The notes under the pieces were generated by a model. It did not search any database. It worked only from the letters and a program-made list of their open reading frames with translations, and was not told where the DNA came from. The position numbers and the translations under genes were made by a program. DNA of 64,000 bases from contig CAVUOA010000008.1 in the NCBI GenBank assembly GCA_963742955.1, positions 434,001 to 498,000 on the forward strand, written 5' to 3'. Below, one piece after another: positions 21,001-31,306 of the stretch; position 1 is the stretch's first letter, and each line of letters begins with the position of its first letter. The DNA is from CAVUOA01 sp963742955. Its GTDB lineage: Bacteria > Bacteroidota > Ignavibacteria > Tepidaquicellales > OLB5.

Positions 21001-21026
21001 GAGACGGCTCAACGAGCCGTCTCTAC
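21001..21026 (-). repeat. REP-like palindrome with GTAG tag, copy 2
   Basis: Same 26 bases as 19704-19729, same orientation. Lies in the 336-bp gap between the metallopeptidase and iorB, where no gene is seen. Confidence 0.75.
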
Positions 21027-21118
21027 AGTGCAATTGGCACACAACGGCAATTTTAAAATTGGCGTTAAAAATTGACCGAATGAGCGTTGTCAAAAAGAAC
21101 ACTAAAATATTAAAAAAA

Positions 21119-21143
21119 GTAGGGGTTTGATTAATCAAACCCC
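21119..21143 (+). repeat. GTAG-tagged perfect palindrome
   Basis: GTAG directly preceding and sharing its G with GGGGTTTGAT-TAATCAAACCCC-type symmetry (22-bp perfect palindrome at 21122-21143). It faces copy 2 of the other palindrome. It lies downstream of iorB and could also act as its terminator; a dispersed motif with ATTGCTTCGTC...CGCAATGAC follows at about 21160-21191. Confidence 0.6.
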
Positions 21144-21197
21144 AATAAATATCATGTGGATTGCTTCGTCACTGCGTTCCTCGCAATGACATAGCGG

Positions 21198-21788
21198 CTA
21201 AGCAACTGCTAAATTCTTCTCCGCAAACTTCCTTCCGGCTTTTAATGCTTCAATATTAAGCTTCACAAAATCATCACCTTTTCTGCCGAAAAGGGTTTTA
21301 ATTGCATTTTCAATCTTAGCCAAATCAATATCAAGAAACGGTGACGCTGCGCCGAGCACTACAATATTTGCCGAGCGCGGTGATTTAATCTCATGCGCAA
21401 TTGCATCGGCATCAAGCGCTACATGCTTAGGCAGCATTTTTATTTCAGCCATAAGTATGTTTAAATCAGGATAGTTAGGGATATTTATAAAAGGGGTAGT
21501 ATTGGTTATCAGCCAGCCATCTTCCGAAAGCATTGGCAAATAGCGTAACGATTCCATCGGCTCAACACCGATAATCATATCGGCACCGCCCTGCGGAATT
21601 AAATCGCTCGCAACAGGTTTATCGGATATGCGTAAATGTGACTGCACATCGCCCCCTCTTTGGCTCATGCCATGCACTTCCGATTGCTTTATATGCAAGC
21701 CTGCTTCGATAGCTGCAAATCCAATTGCTGCTGCAATGGTTAATATTCCCTGTCCGCCGACACCCGCAAGAATTATATCTTTCTTCAT
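21198..21788 (-). CDS. iorB: Indolepyruvate:ferredoxin oxidoreductase, beta subunit
   Basis: 196 residues, the length of the gamma/beta-type 2-oxoacid oxidoreductase domain. Seen: DIILAGVGGQGILTIAAAIG, HIKQSEVHGMSQRGGDVQSH and DMIIGVEPMESLRYLP. Works with IorA to convert aryl pyruvates to aryl-acetyl-CoA with reduction of ferredoxin. Its start overlaps the iorA stop by 4 bp, so they are an operon. Confidence 0.92.
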   Translation of the reverse strand: MKKDIILAGVGGQGILTIAAAIGFAAIEAGLHIKQSEVHGMSQRGGDVQSHLRISDKPVASDLIPQGGADMIIGVEPMESLRYLPMLSEDGWLITNTTPFINIPNYPDLNILMAEIKMLPKHVALDADAIAHEIKSPRSANIVVLGAASPFLDIDLAKIENAIKTLFGRKGDDFVKLNIEALKAGRKFAEKNLAVA

Positions 21789-23426
21789 GATGCCACCTCC
21801 TGCGCTTTGGCCAGTGATTTCTCTTTCTCTTTGCTTTTTGTTCTCACACGTTTCTTCTGGGTTTCAATACATTCGCGTGTGGGGATTATAACCGATACAC
21901 CTTTATAAGCAAGTTCTTTTGCAATAATTTCATTGTTCTTCTCAGCGTGCTTCTTAAGCGGATTTAAAACATGAACATGCTCCGGCGAAACACCAAGACC
22001 AAGGCAGATTTTTTCTATTCTGCCTGTTGCTGCTGAAGGCTGTCCGCCTGTCATTGCTGTTGTTGAGTTATCAAGAATGAAAACCGTAATGGGTGTATTC
22101 TCAATAACCGCATCAAGCAAACCGGTAATACCGGAGTGTGTGAAAGTTGAATCGCCAATCACGGCAATTGCAGGAACCAGTCCCGCATCGGCAGCGCCTT
22201 TTGCCATTGTAATCGAGGCTCCCATATCAACGCATGAGTTAATCGCCTCATACGGCGGAAGCGCGCTTAATGTGTAGCATCCGATATCGGAAAACACCCT
22301 GCCTTTGGTATAACCGTTCATAACGTTGTTAATACCGAGCACGGTATCGATGTGGGGACATCCTGCGCAGAGAGATGGCGGTCTGCCTGCTACGATATTC
22401 GGGATTTCCCGTATTGCAGGGACTTGCATTCCGAGAGACATTGCAACAAGCCTGGGATTCAGCTCACCGTCACGCGGTAATGTTCCGTCAAGCCTGCCTT
22501 TTACTTTTATGCCTCTATCGAGGAAGCCTCTCAGCATTTCTTCGATTATCGGGTAACCTTCTTCCATTACAAGAATTTCTTCGCACTGGTCAACCAGCTT
22601 TTCAATTGCCGGTCTCGGTAAAGGATACTGCCCGATTTTCACAACGGGATACGGGATGTTTCTATCAGGATAATTTTCCATCAGGTAGTTGTATGCAATT
22701 CCGCTTGCGATAATACCCAGTCGTTTATCTTTGCCCTCAATGAATTTATTGAACTTCAGAATCATCGCTTTCCTTCTGGAAATTCGGCTGGTTGCCAAGC
22801 AGTACTTTGTAACGTTTTCTTGCGATTGAAGGAAGCAGAACAAACTGGCGTAAATCTTTCGGCATGGATACTTTATTCTGTTCACGCACAGGTTTCTTTA
22901 CAACACCCGCTCTTGAGTGCGCAAGCCGTGTAGTTATTCTGATGAGAACCGGAACCATGTACTGTTCCGAAATATCAAAACCGTAATGGACCATATCATA
23001 ACATTCCTGCTGGTCGGCAGGCTCTAAAACAGGAATCTGCGCAAACTTTCCGAAGTAACGCGAGTCCTGCTCGTTTTGCGATGAGTGCATAGAGGGGTCA
23101 TCTGCAGAGACTACAATTAAACCGCCGTTAGTGCCTGTAATAGCCGAGTTCATAAACGGGTCAGCGGCAACGTTCAGGCCGACGTGCTTCATGCAGACCA
23201 TTGCGCGTTTGCCGGCGTATGACATGCCCAGCGCGGCTTCCATGGCGGTTTTTTCGTTTGCCGCCCATGAGTAATGTACGCCCAGCTCTTTTGCCTGGCG
23301 TGAACGCGATACGTATTCGGTTATTTCTGTTGACGGTGTGCCGGGATATGCGTATATGCCGGAGAGTCCTGCATCAATTGCGCCCTGCGCTATTGCCTCA
23401 TCACCTAATAATAATACCTTTTCCAT
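21785..23426 (-). CDS. iorA: Indolepyruvate:ferredoxin oxidoreductase, alpha subunit (frameshifted)
   Basis: About 546 residues. Seen: LLGDEAIAQGAIDAGLSGIYAYPGTPS, the pyrimidine-binding half (MKHVGLNVAADP), RPPSLCAGCPH in the middle and the TPP-binding half (IGDSTFTHSGITGLLDA...DNSTTAMTGGQPS). One extra base at 22772-22773 breaks the frame: GNQPNFQ continues KAMILKFNKFIEGKDKR. The C-terminus ends in a Lys-rich tail after VIIPTRECIE and shows no CxxCxxCxxxC ferredoxin motif, which classic IorA carries there. A TAnnTTTG element (TAAATTTG) lies at 23462-23469, minus strand. Confidence 0.92.
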
Positions 23427-23797
23427 TGTGCTTATGTGTTAGAAGTTTTATAGAATCAGTACAAATTTAATGAAAAATTGGGATTGAAAATAGGGGAAAT
23501 TTTACACGAATTACACGAATTTGGGGAGAATGAAGAGAATTAACATTCCCCCATTATAAAGGTCTGTGACTCGCCTGTGGTGAGGGGCAAGGGGGATGGA
23601 TGAGCATGTATTGTATTGCTTGAAATTTTTAACACGGAGATACAGAGAAAACAAACCCATTTGTCAATACCGAGTTGTTGGTGAGAACACACCTATACAC
23701 AAACCCGTAGTGACAGAACAGTGTTCTGTCCAAAACAAAAGGGACGAACAATGTTCGTCCCCTACAGGTAAAGTTAAACAGTTATCAGCGCTTCTGC
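23427..23797. other. Intergenic region between iorA and a lipoprotein gene
   Basis: No convincing gene is seen; the one longer open frame reads through repeat sequence and has no family features. It holds the -7 element TAAATTTG (23462-23469, minus strand) for iorA and a GTAG...CTAC double palindrome (23707-23765). Confidence 0.65.
23707..23765. repeat. BIME-like pair: GTAG-palindrome-palindrome-CTAC
   Basis: GTAG (23707-23710), palindrome GACAGAACA-G-TGTTCTGTC (23712-23730), 10-bp spacer, palindrome GGGACGAACA-A-TGTTCGTCCC (23741-23761), CTAC (23762-23765). The two stems share a GAACA-TGTTC core but differ outside it. Inverted paired REP units of this form are made by RAYT-type transposases in other bacteria; no RAYT gene is in the window. 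Confidence 0.7.
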
Positions 23798-24139
23798 TTA
23801 AAAATTAAACTTAGCTGCCAGCTTATTTTCTATATACACAGACGTTTCAAACCTGCCTGAGCCGTAGGACTCCTGAACATAAGACACAACCAGCTTAACC
23901 GCTTTTTCCCTGTAAGCTCCGGTTTCTTCAAGCTTGCCCGTAAACCCGCTCACGTTTTTGTTAATAACAGTTGAATCGTTTATCATAACCTTAAAATTAT
24001 CCGTAACTCCCGTATTATGGGTTACGTTAATTTTCCAGTTTTCATTGTTGCCGGCGTTGTATGTTGCGGTTTCGGATGCAGAACATGAGTAAAGCAAAAT
24101 CAAACCGGTAAAAGAAAGAAATATTATTAGTTTTTTCAT
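23798..24139 (-). CDS. Small lipoprotein of unknown function
   Basis: 113 residues with a lipoprotein signal peptide ending LLYSC. The mature part is beta-rich (DNFKVMINDSTVINKNVSGF, ETSVYIENKLAAKFNF). No family is recognised. It is likely anchored to the outer membrane and stands alone between a repeat region and the nucleotidyltransferase pair. Confidence 0.65.
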   Translation of the reverse strand: MKKLIIFLSFTGLILLYSCSASETATYNAGNNENWKINVTHNTGVTDNFKVMINDSTVINKNVSGFTGKLEETGAYREKAVKLVVSYVQESYGSGRFETSVYIENKLAAKFNF

Positions 24140-24176
24140 GGGATTAAGAATTATTGCTATTGGTTTATTTATTATT

Positions 24177-24716
24177 TTATTTTCTATATTTCAGCTTATT
24201 CTTAATTGAATTAAACACCTCAAGTTTATTCTCGATCTTTGACCATCTTTCTACTTCATTTATATCAATTTTGTGCTTCTCTGCTACCCATATTGCCTGG
24301 TCTAAAGCCTGAATATCTTTCCAATGATAGAAAGCAGCCAGTCTGTCTTTAATACAATCCGTTGGTTTTAGTAAAAATAATTTTCCGGTTTCAAAATCTA
24401 ACTGTTCGTAGTCAGTTATAGGTTCTGAACCTGCTGAAAGAGGACCCGAAGGAAATTCAATAAAAAATTCCGTGTCTTTGTGAACAAAATAGCGATTCTC
24501 TTCTTTAAAACCGATTGCTCCTAGCAATTTTTTCAAATCTCTTCTCGAAGTATCAACACTTTCAATAAAATCAAGGTCGTATGATTGATATTTGTTATCC
24601 GTGTATATTGAAACACATGCTCCGCCTGTTAATATGCATTTAATACCCATTTCATTCAGATAAGTACAAACATAAGCGGCCAGTTCACCCAAATTCATAT
24701 ATTTAACAGGCTTCAT
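24177..24716 (-). CDS. Nucleotidyltransferase-fold protein (MNT/AbiEii-like)
   Basis: 179 residues. Seen: GIKCILTGGACVSIYTD followed by SYDLDFIESVD, i.e. the GG-x-S/D-x-D signature of the polymerase-beta nucleotidyltransferase fold, and a helical C-terminus (DRLAAFYHWKDIQALDQAI) as in AbiEii/DUF6036-type proteins. Its start overlaps the winged-helix gene by 4 bp. Such pairs act as toxin-antitoxin or abortive-infection modules in other bacteria; that role here is inference. Confidence 0.7.
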   Translation of the reverse strand: MKPVKYMNLGELAAYVCTYLNEMGIKCILTGGACVSIYTDNKYQSYDLDFIESVDTSRRDLKKLLGAIGFKEENRYFVHKDTEFFIEFPSGPLSAGSEPITDYEQLDFETGKLFLLKPTDCIKDRLAAFYHWKDIQALDQAIWVAEKHKIDINEVERWSKIENKLEVFNSIKNKLKYRK

Positions 24717-25042
24717 AATCTTTTGCCTTTCCTCCTCGGGCGGGTTCTGATTAAAAAGAGCTTCTCCCGTTCATTATCAGACAGGAATAGGATTACTTTT
24801 TCCAGAAGCGAATCAAGTTCTTTATAAAATGGGTAACGCTGATTAAAACTGTATATCCTCGTTCTACCCGCAGTTCTGCTTGCTAATATTCCGCCTATTT
24901 CCAGCTTATCAAGTTGGTTTTGCACAGGGCTTAAACTGGCATTGTAAAACCGCGCAATTTCCCGGGCATACCCTTCTTTTCTTGCTTTCATATAAAGCAG
25001 AACCTGTTCTTTGGTTTTCGAATTAAATATTGGCTCTAACAT
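24713..25042 (-). CDS. Winged-helix transcriptional regulator paired with nucleotidyltransferase
   Basis: 109 residues from the Met at 25042 (113 from the Met at 25054). The later start is preferred because GAGGT lies 6 bp before it. Seen: an ArsR-like wing helix (YAREIARFYNASLSPVQNQLDKLEIGGILASRTAGRTRIYSFN). The C-terminus is highly basic (RTRPRRKGKRL). The upstream three-half-site operator suggests autoregulation. The two genes overlap as ATGA. Confidence 0.75.
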   Translation of the reverse strand: MLEPIFNSKTKEQVLLYMKARKEGYAREIARFYNASLSPVQNQLDKLEIGGILASRTAGRTRIYSFNQRYPFYKELDSLLEKVILFLSDNEREKLFLIRTRPRRKGKRL

Positions 25043-25057
25043 TACTGACCTCATATT

Positions 25058-25084
25058 TAGGTTATATGACCTATTGAATAGGTC
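25058..25084. promoter_or_regulatory. Operator with three TAGGT half-sites over the promoter
   Basis: TAGGT (25058-25062), ACCTA (25069-25073) and TAGGT (25079-25083). The last two form the perfect palindrome GACCTATT-G-AATAGGTC (25068-25084). The outer direct repeats are 21 bp apart, two helical turns. On the minus strand TATATTTG, an exact TAnnTTTG element, overlaps the distal half-site (about 25083-25090). The site lies just upstream of the winged-helix gene. Confidence 0.6.
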
Positions 25085-25198
25085 AAATATAATAATTGTT
25101 TATTTAATAATAAAGCATGATTCTTTTAGTTGTTCAAATTTTTAACGCGTTTAGTCCATAAAGAACATGATTACATTACGAGCCCCCTAAGTGGTTGA

Positions 25199-25575
25199 AT
25201 TCTGAAAGTCCCCCAACTCTCCTGCCTAGGTGAGGTCAGGGGGTGAGGTCAATAATGCAACTCCTACGGAGTTGGCATTATTATCAAAATATTCTTCTAA
25301 TACGGTTGGTCCCTGCGGGACTGTGCCTTCCCCCTCTCCTGCCTAGGAGAAAGGTCAGGGGATGAGGTAAATATTCAACTCCTATGGAGTTGCTGGGATT
25401 AATTTGTTCAGGTACTACTAATATTAGGTCCCTACGGGACTAAATACCAAACCTTAAAGGGCTCGACTACAAATTTTATCATTCCCCTTCCTCTATATAG
25501 GTGAGAGACAGGGTGAGGTTTCACTCGACTTACTACTCCCTCCCCTTCTGTGAGGGATGGGGCGGGGTGTTTAAT
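25199..25575. repeat. Noncoding repeat array with two 118-bp units
   Basis: Two copies of a composite unit about 118 bp apart. Each contains a CCTAGG...GGTCAGGGG.TGAGG block (about 25221 and 25339), a hairpin CAACTCC-TACorTAT-GGAGTTG (25258-25274, 25376-25392) and a hairpin GGTCCC..CGGGACT (25308-25322, 25427-25441). Partial CT-rich copies follow to 25575. With the flanks this fills the 560-bp gap upstream of the activase gene; no gene is seen in it. Confidence 0.7.
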
Positions 25576-25644
25576 TTTCCCATAATCTTGCTTATTTTTG
25601 ACGTTACCGCTTTCAATACATCTTATAATTGTGTATAATACGTA

Positions 25645-28600
25645 ATGGCTGCACACTCACTGGGCATATGTATCGGCGCTTCTACTATTTCGTTTGTTGA
25701 AACGGAGCAAATCAATGGTGTTATTAAAGTAACATCAACAAAATCTATTATCCACGAAGGCAACCCGAAGAAAATCCTTACCACGCATCTTGGCGCAATA
25801 GACGATAACGTTTCAGTAACCGTTACAGGCAGAAAATTTAAGCATCTCATAAACGCGCATGTAGTTTCCGAACCGGAGGCAATAGAAAAATCATTAAAGC
25901 ATCTTGAACTGGCGGGTAAATATGATACGCTTGCATCGCTTGGCGGCGAAAACTTTATTGTTTACTGCTTAAACCAAAACGGCGGTATCGATAACGTACT
26001 CACAGGCAACAAGTGCGCTTCAGGCACAGGTGAGTTCTTCCTCCAGCAAATAGGCAGAATGAACCTCTCCATGGCGGAAGCAATTGAGATGTCACGGCAG
26101 GATGATTATTACAAAGTATCCGGCAGATGCAGTGTGTTCTGCAAAAGCGACTGCACCCACGCGTTAAACAAAGGCATCGATAAAGGACTTGTAGTAGCGG
26201 GCTTATGCAAAATGATTGCAGATAAAACATTAGAACTGCTTTCGAAGCGTTCAGCTTCGGGTACATTACCAACAGTTATGGCAATCGGCGGAGTAGCGCA
26301 GAACCACAGCGTAATAAATTTCATAAGAGAATCTTATCCCGAATTATATATTCCCGAAGAAGCACCCTACTTTGAAGCGTTAGGCGCAAGCATAACAGGG
26401 CTTGAATCGGAACATAGCTTCGATAAAAATAATATATTCAAGCACAATACTTCTAACTTTGCAACACTTGATAAGCTTGATTCATCCGACAGCAGGGTTA
26501 CATTCAAAACACTCGAGCGCGCTGAAGCACAAGCTGGCGATGAATGTCTGCTGGGGCTCGATGTAGGCTCAACAACAACTAAAGCTGTTATTATCAGAGC
26601 AAATGATAATGCGCTTCTTAGCATCTGTTTACCTGCGCACAAACGGAAATCCCGTTCAGGCATCAGTCGATTGCTACACGGAGCTGAAGAAGCAAATCAA
26701 AAATCCCGTTAAGATAATAGGACTCGGCACAACAGGTTCGGGACGCCATATAGCTGCGCTTCACGCATTAACCGAGGGAGTTGTAAACGAAATCATAGCT
26801 CACGCAGTAGCAGCAGCATATTTCGATAAAGACGTTGATACAATTTTCGAAATCGGCGGACAGGATGCGAAGTACACACACCTCACCAACGGCATTGCAA
26901 GCGATTACGCAATGAACGAAGCATGCTCAGCCGGCACAGGCTCATTCCTTGAAGAAGCGGCAAAAGAAACTCTGAACATTTATTATAAAGATATAGGCGA
27001 TATAGCTTTTACTGCATCAACACCGCTGAACTTTAATGACCAGTGCGCTGCGTTTATATCAAGCGATATTAAAAATGCCAGCCATGACGGGTGCGCTAAA
27101 GAAGATATTGTTGCAGGGCTTGTGTATTCAATCTGCATGAACTACGTAAACCGCGTTAAAGGCAACCGTCCCGTAGGCAAAAAAGTTTTTATGCAGGGCG
27201 GCGTGTGCTATAACCGCGCAGTGCCTTATGCAATGAGCAACTTAATCAACAAAGAAATTATCGTTCCTCCCGAACCCGGATTAATGGGCGCTTTCGGCGT
27301 TGCGCTGGAAATCAAGAACAGGATTAATCTTGGTTTCATTCAATCAGGTGAGTTTGAACTGGATACACTGATTAACCGTGAGTTCAAATACGGCAAGAGC
27401 TTCATCTGCGCAGGAGGCAAAGAGAAGTGTGACAGGAAATGTTCTGTAGCAGTAATTGAAGTCGAAGGCAAAAAATATCCTTTCGGCGGAGCCTGCAGCA
27501 AGTATTACAATGAAGTCCACCACATCACTGCATCAAAAGGTATGAATGATTACATTGCGTTACGGCAGGAGCTTGTGTTTAACAAGTACGCAGATTTACC
27601 TCCCGCGGAGGGGAAATCAGTTGGTATCTCAAAGAGTTTTCTTACAAATACGCTGTACCCGCTTTATTATAACTTCTTTACAAAACTGGGGTTTAGAGTA
27701 GTTTTATCGGATATTATCGACCCCGGCGGCGCTGATAAAATACGTTCTGCATTCTGCTACCCTGTTGAAATTGCTCACGGTTTATTTGAAAACCTGCTTA
27801 AGAAAAAAGTTGATTACATCTTCATGCCGCACGTAACACAGCTTGACCATGAGGACGACCACAAGTATAAACGTCTGTGTGTATTCGTGCAGAGCGAAGT
27901 GTATTACCTGAAAACAACTTTCGGAGAAGAAAATTTACCGGAGATGATTTCACCCATCATTGATTTTACAGCTCCTGAAAAAGAATTATTAAAATCATTT
28001 ACGTCTATTGCAAAACAGCTCGGCAAATCACCGCAGAAAGCAAAAGATGCATTTGAGTACGCATCGGGAAGATTCAACGCAATGCTGGATGAGTTTAAAC
28101 TGCTCGGTAAACAGGCAATAGATGAGCTGGAGAATGATAAAAATAAATTCGGCATGGTGCTCTTCGGAAGGGCGTACAATGCATTTGCAAAAGAAGCCAA
28201 CATGAACATACCGCACAAGTTTTCATCAAAGAACATGATGATAATACCGCATGATTTTCTTTCAAGCGATACGCTGAAATCATACGAAAACATGTACTGG
28301 TTCAGCGGTCAGCAAATATTAAAAAGCGCAAGGATTGTAAAAGAAAATAAACAGCTGTTCGGTGTGTACATTACTAACTTCTCATGCGGACCGGATTCAT
28401 TTATACTTTCCTATTTCAGGAAAATCATGGGAACAAAGCCCTCGCTTACGCTTGAGCTTGACAGCCACTCCGCAGACGTCGGAATAGACACAAGAATAGA
28501 TGCAGCACTTGATATAATAAGAAACTACCTCGAACTGAATAAAAAAGGTATGCTTGCCCGTGAGCAGAAGGAAATTAAAACACTTTCGGTTGTTAACTCC

Positions 28601-29915
28601 GATGGCAGGCTTAATGATAGTTGATTCGGAAGACAAGGAAATTAAGATTGATTCACCAGAGCTTGAAGTAATTATCCCCTCAATGGGACGCTACAGCACG
28701 GAGGCATTTTCGGCAATATGCCGTTCGATGAATATTAACTCGCGTCCCCTGCCTGTTCCCACATCACGCACGCTTAAATACGGGAGGGGCTTAACAACTT
28801 GCAAAGAGTGTTTGCCCTTTATTCTTACAACAGGCTCACTGCTGGAGTTCATCGAAGAAAATAAGCTGTACGATAAAAAAGTATTGTTCTTCATGCCTCA
28901 CGGTTACGGTCCCTGCCGCCAGGGGCAGTATTACATCATGCTGAAGGAAATCGTCAAAAGCCTGAAGATGAAAAACGTAGGAGTGCTTTCTATGGATGAT
29001 GAGGCTTCGTTTGATGATTTAGGAAATGAATTCTTTACAAACGGGTGGATTGCAATAATGCTGGCTGATGTAATTCACGATATCGAAAGCTCGATAATGA
29101 CGCTTGCCGTTAACAGAGAAAAAGCATTGCAGGTTTTAGAAAACGAATGGCAAAAAATACTGCTTAATCTTGAGCGGGGCGATAGAAAAGGATTATACAA
29201 ACAGCTTGAGCTCACAGCAGCAGAGCTTGCAATGATTGAATTAAAGATGCCGCTTGAAGGCGCAAAGACTGTTTCACTTATCGGTGAAATTTATGTGCGC
29301 AGGGAGGAATTTTCACGGGGTGACTTGGTTAAATCTCTTATAGATAAGGGCTTTGTGGTAAGAACAGCGCCTATTGCCGAATACGTTTATTACAGCAATT
29401 ACCTGCTGAAAAACAGAATTGTTAACGGGCTTTCGGTAAAAGAACATGCCGGCATTTTTATTAAGGATAACATACAGAAGAAAATCGAAAAGAAAATTAA
29501 GAAGATTCTTTCCAAATCGGGTTTATGCAAGTTTGAAATGGTTGATATTGAAAAGACCATCGATTACGGCAAAAGTTTGATATCGGAAAAGCTTGTTGGC
29601 GAAACAATATTAACTACAGGTCTTGCCCTGCGCGAAATACTGGATGAAGCGTGCGGGGTGATTTCAATCGGTCCGTTTAACTGCATGCCGAGCCGTGTAT
29701 CTGATGCAATACTTAATAAAGAAATGACGCTCGAAGGCAAATATAAACACGGCAATATAAAACGCAACGGCTATCCCGAAGAGCTGACCACGCTTCCTTT
29801 CCTCTACGTAGAAAGTGACGGAAATCCCTTCCCGCAGATTACCCAATCAAAAATAGAAATCTTCATGCTCCAGGCTGAAAAAGTACATAAGGCAATGAAG
29901 AAGAAACACAGTTAG
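25645..29915 (+). CDS. Giant acyl-CoA dehydratase activase-type protein (two frameshifts)
   Basis: About 1423 residues once joined. The first half holds two BcrAD/BadFG/HgdC ATPase domains: an N-terminal one (SLGICIGASTISF, NKCASGTGEFFLQQIGRM) and a second at about residue 305 (LLGLDVGSTTTKAVIIRA, FEIGGQDAKYTHL, ACSAGTGSFLEEAAKE). A DUF2229-like region (GISKSFLTNTLYPLYYNFF) and a HgdB-like C-terminal part (CKECLPF, GPCRQGQY) follow. Extra bases at 26620 (ALL continues ASVYLRTNGNP) and 28613-28614 (DGRL continues MIVDSEDKEI) interrupt it. HgdC-type ATPases deliver an electron to 2-hydroxyacyl-CoA dehydratases; the role of the fused giant form is not established. Confidence 0.85.
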
Positions 29916-30021
29916 CCGTATTAAGCCCTTACCTTCCTCATTTTACTTGAAAAAGTAAACTTATATTTCTATTCTTAATTAATTCAGATGACTTACATTT
30001 TCCCGCGAACAGCCTTCGTTT

Positions 30022-31306
30022 ATGAAAAAGATTTGGCTTATAATATTATTTCTGATTTTAACAGTGCCGTATTTCAACTGCTCCAAAAAACCGGCTGTGC
30101 TGACTATATGGATTGGCGGCGCGCCGCAGGAAGTTGAATACTGGGAAAAATTGATTATCGGAGTATGAAAAATCACCGGTCGATACTGTTAATATTGTTG
30201 TTCAGCCTACGGATTCAGATCAGAGACGGCAGGGACTTGTAATATCATTGCAGGCAATGCAGCCCGACCCCGATGTGTTTATGATGGATGTTGTGTGGAT
30301 TAGCCAATTCGTGAAATCAAACTGGGTTGAACCGCTGGATGAATATGTTAAACAGAGTAATTTCGATACAAGCGCGTTTTTCAGTAAAGTAATAAATCTT
30401 GCTGATAAGTATGACGGCAGGCTTTATGCACTGCCTGTGAACATCGATGGCGGTCTCCTATACTACCGCAAAGACCTGCTTGAAAAATACGGCTATAAAA
30501 ATCCCCCGCATACATGGCAGCAGCTGACCAATTACGCGGATACAATTCAGTCAAAGGAAAGAATATCCAATCCCAATTTCTGGGGATTTGTATGGCAGGG
30601 CGCTCAGTATGAAGGACTTGTTTGCAATTTCGAAGAATTTATTTCTTCCAACCATGGCGGAATAATGAACGGAGACAAAATCGATTTGAACACGCCGCAA
30701 AACGAAAACGCGCTGAATTTCATGCATGAGCTGATTTATAAATATAAAATTTCACCGCCCAACACATTTACAGAAATGAAAGAAGAGGAAGTCCGCCAGG
30801 CTTTCCAGCGGGGAAATGCTTTGTTTGAAAGAAACTGGCCTTATGCATGGAAGCTGCACGAATCGGATGACTCTCCTGTTAAAGGCAAAGTCGGTATTGC
30901 GCCTCTTCCCCGTTTCGCCGGCGGTGAGTCCGCTTCAACTCTCGGCGGATGGCATATCGGCATTTCAAAATATTCCGATAAAAAAGAAGAAGCTTGGAAG
31001 CTGATTCAGTTTATTGAATCATACGAAACACAAAAAAAGTTTGCATTAAATCTCGGCTGGAATCCCGGCAGGAAAGATATTTACAGCGATAGCGATGTAG
31101 TAAATGAGCTTCCGCATTTAAAAATACTTAAAGAAGTGTTTGAGCACGCTGTATCGCGTCCCAATCTGCCATACTATACTCAGGTATCAGATGTAATACA
31201 GCGGTTTGTTAACGCCTGCCTTGCGGGGAACACTTCACCGGGTGATGCTCTGCAGATTGCGCAGTCTGAACTTGATGAAATTATAAAACTTTATGGCGAA
31301 AATTAG
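30022..31306 (+). CDS. Sugar-type ABC transporter substrate-binding lipoprotein (frameshifted)
   Basis: About 428 residues, SBP_bac_1 (MalE/UgpB) class. Signal peptide from ATG 30022 ending near NCSKKP. Seen: QAMQPDPDVFMMDVVWISQF, LYALPVNIDGGLLYYRKDLL, AFQRGNALFERNWPYAWKL and TLGGWHIGISKYSDKKEEAW. One extra base in GG at 30160-30161 separates the first 47 codons (EYWEKLII continues EYEKSPVDTVNIVVQPT). First gene of a four-gene importer operon; overlaps the first permease by 14 bp. The substrate cannot be read from sequence. Confidence 0.9.

Noticed and set aside
23596..23808. Plus-strand frame of 70 codons
   Set aside because: It runs through the GTAG...CTAC double palindrome and has no family features.
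25258..25441. CRISPR array
   Set aside because: Only two units are present, with hairpins of two kinds and repeat-like rather than unique spacers; no cas genes are in the window.
25432..25656. Minus-strand frame of 74 codons upstream of the activase gene
   Set aside because: It is formed by CT-rich repeats and hairpins and overlaps the start of the real gene on the other strand.
28554..29915. A separate HgdB-like gene downstream of the activase
   Set aside because: The preceding frame and this one join smoothly (DGRL to MIVDSEDKEI) after removing one base, and there is no ribosome binding site at the internal Met codons.
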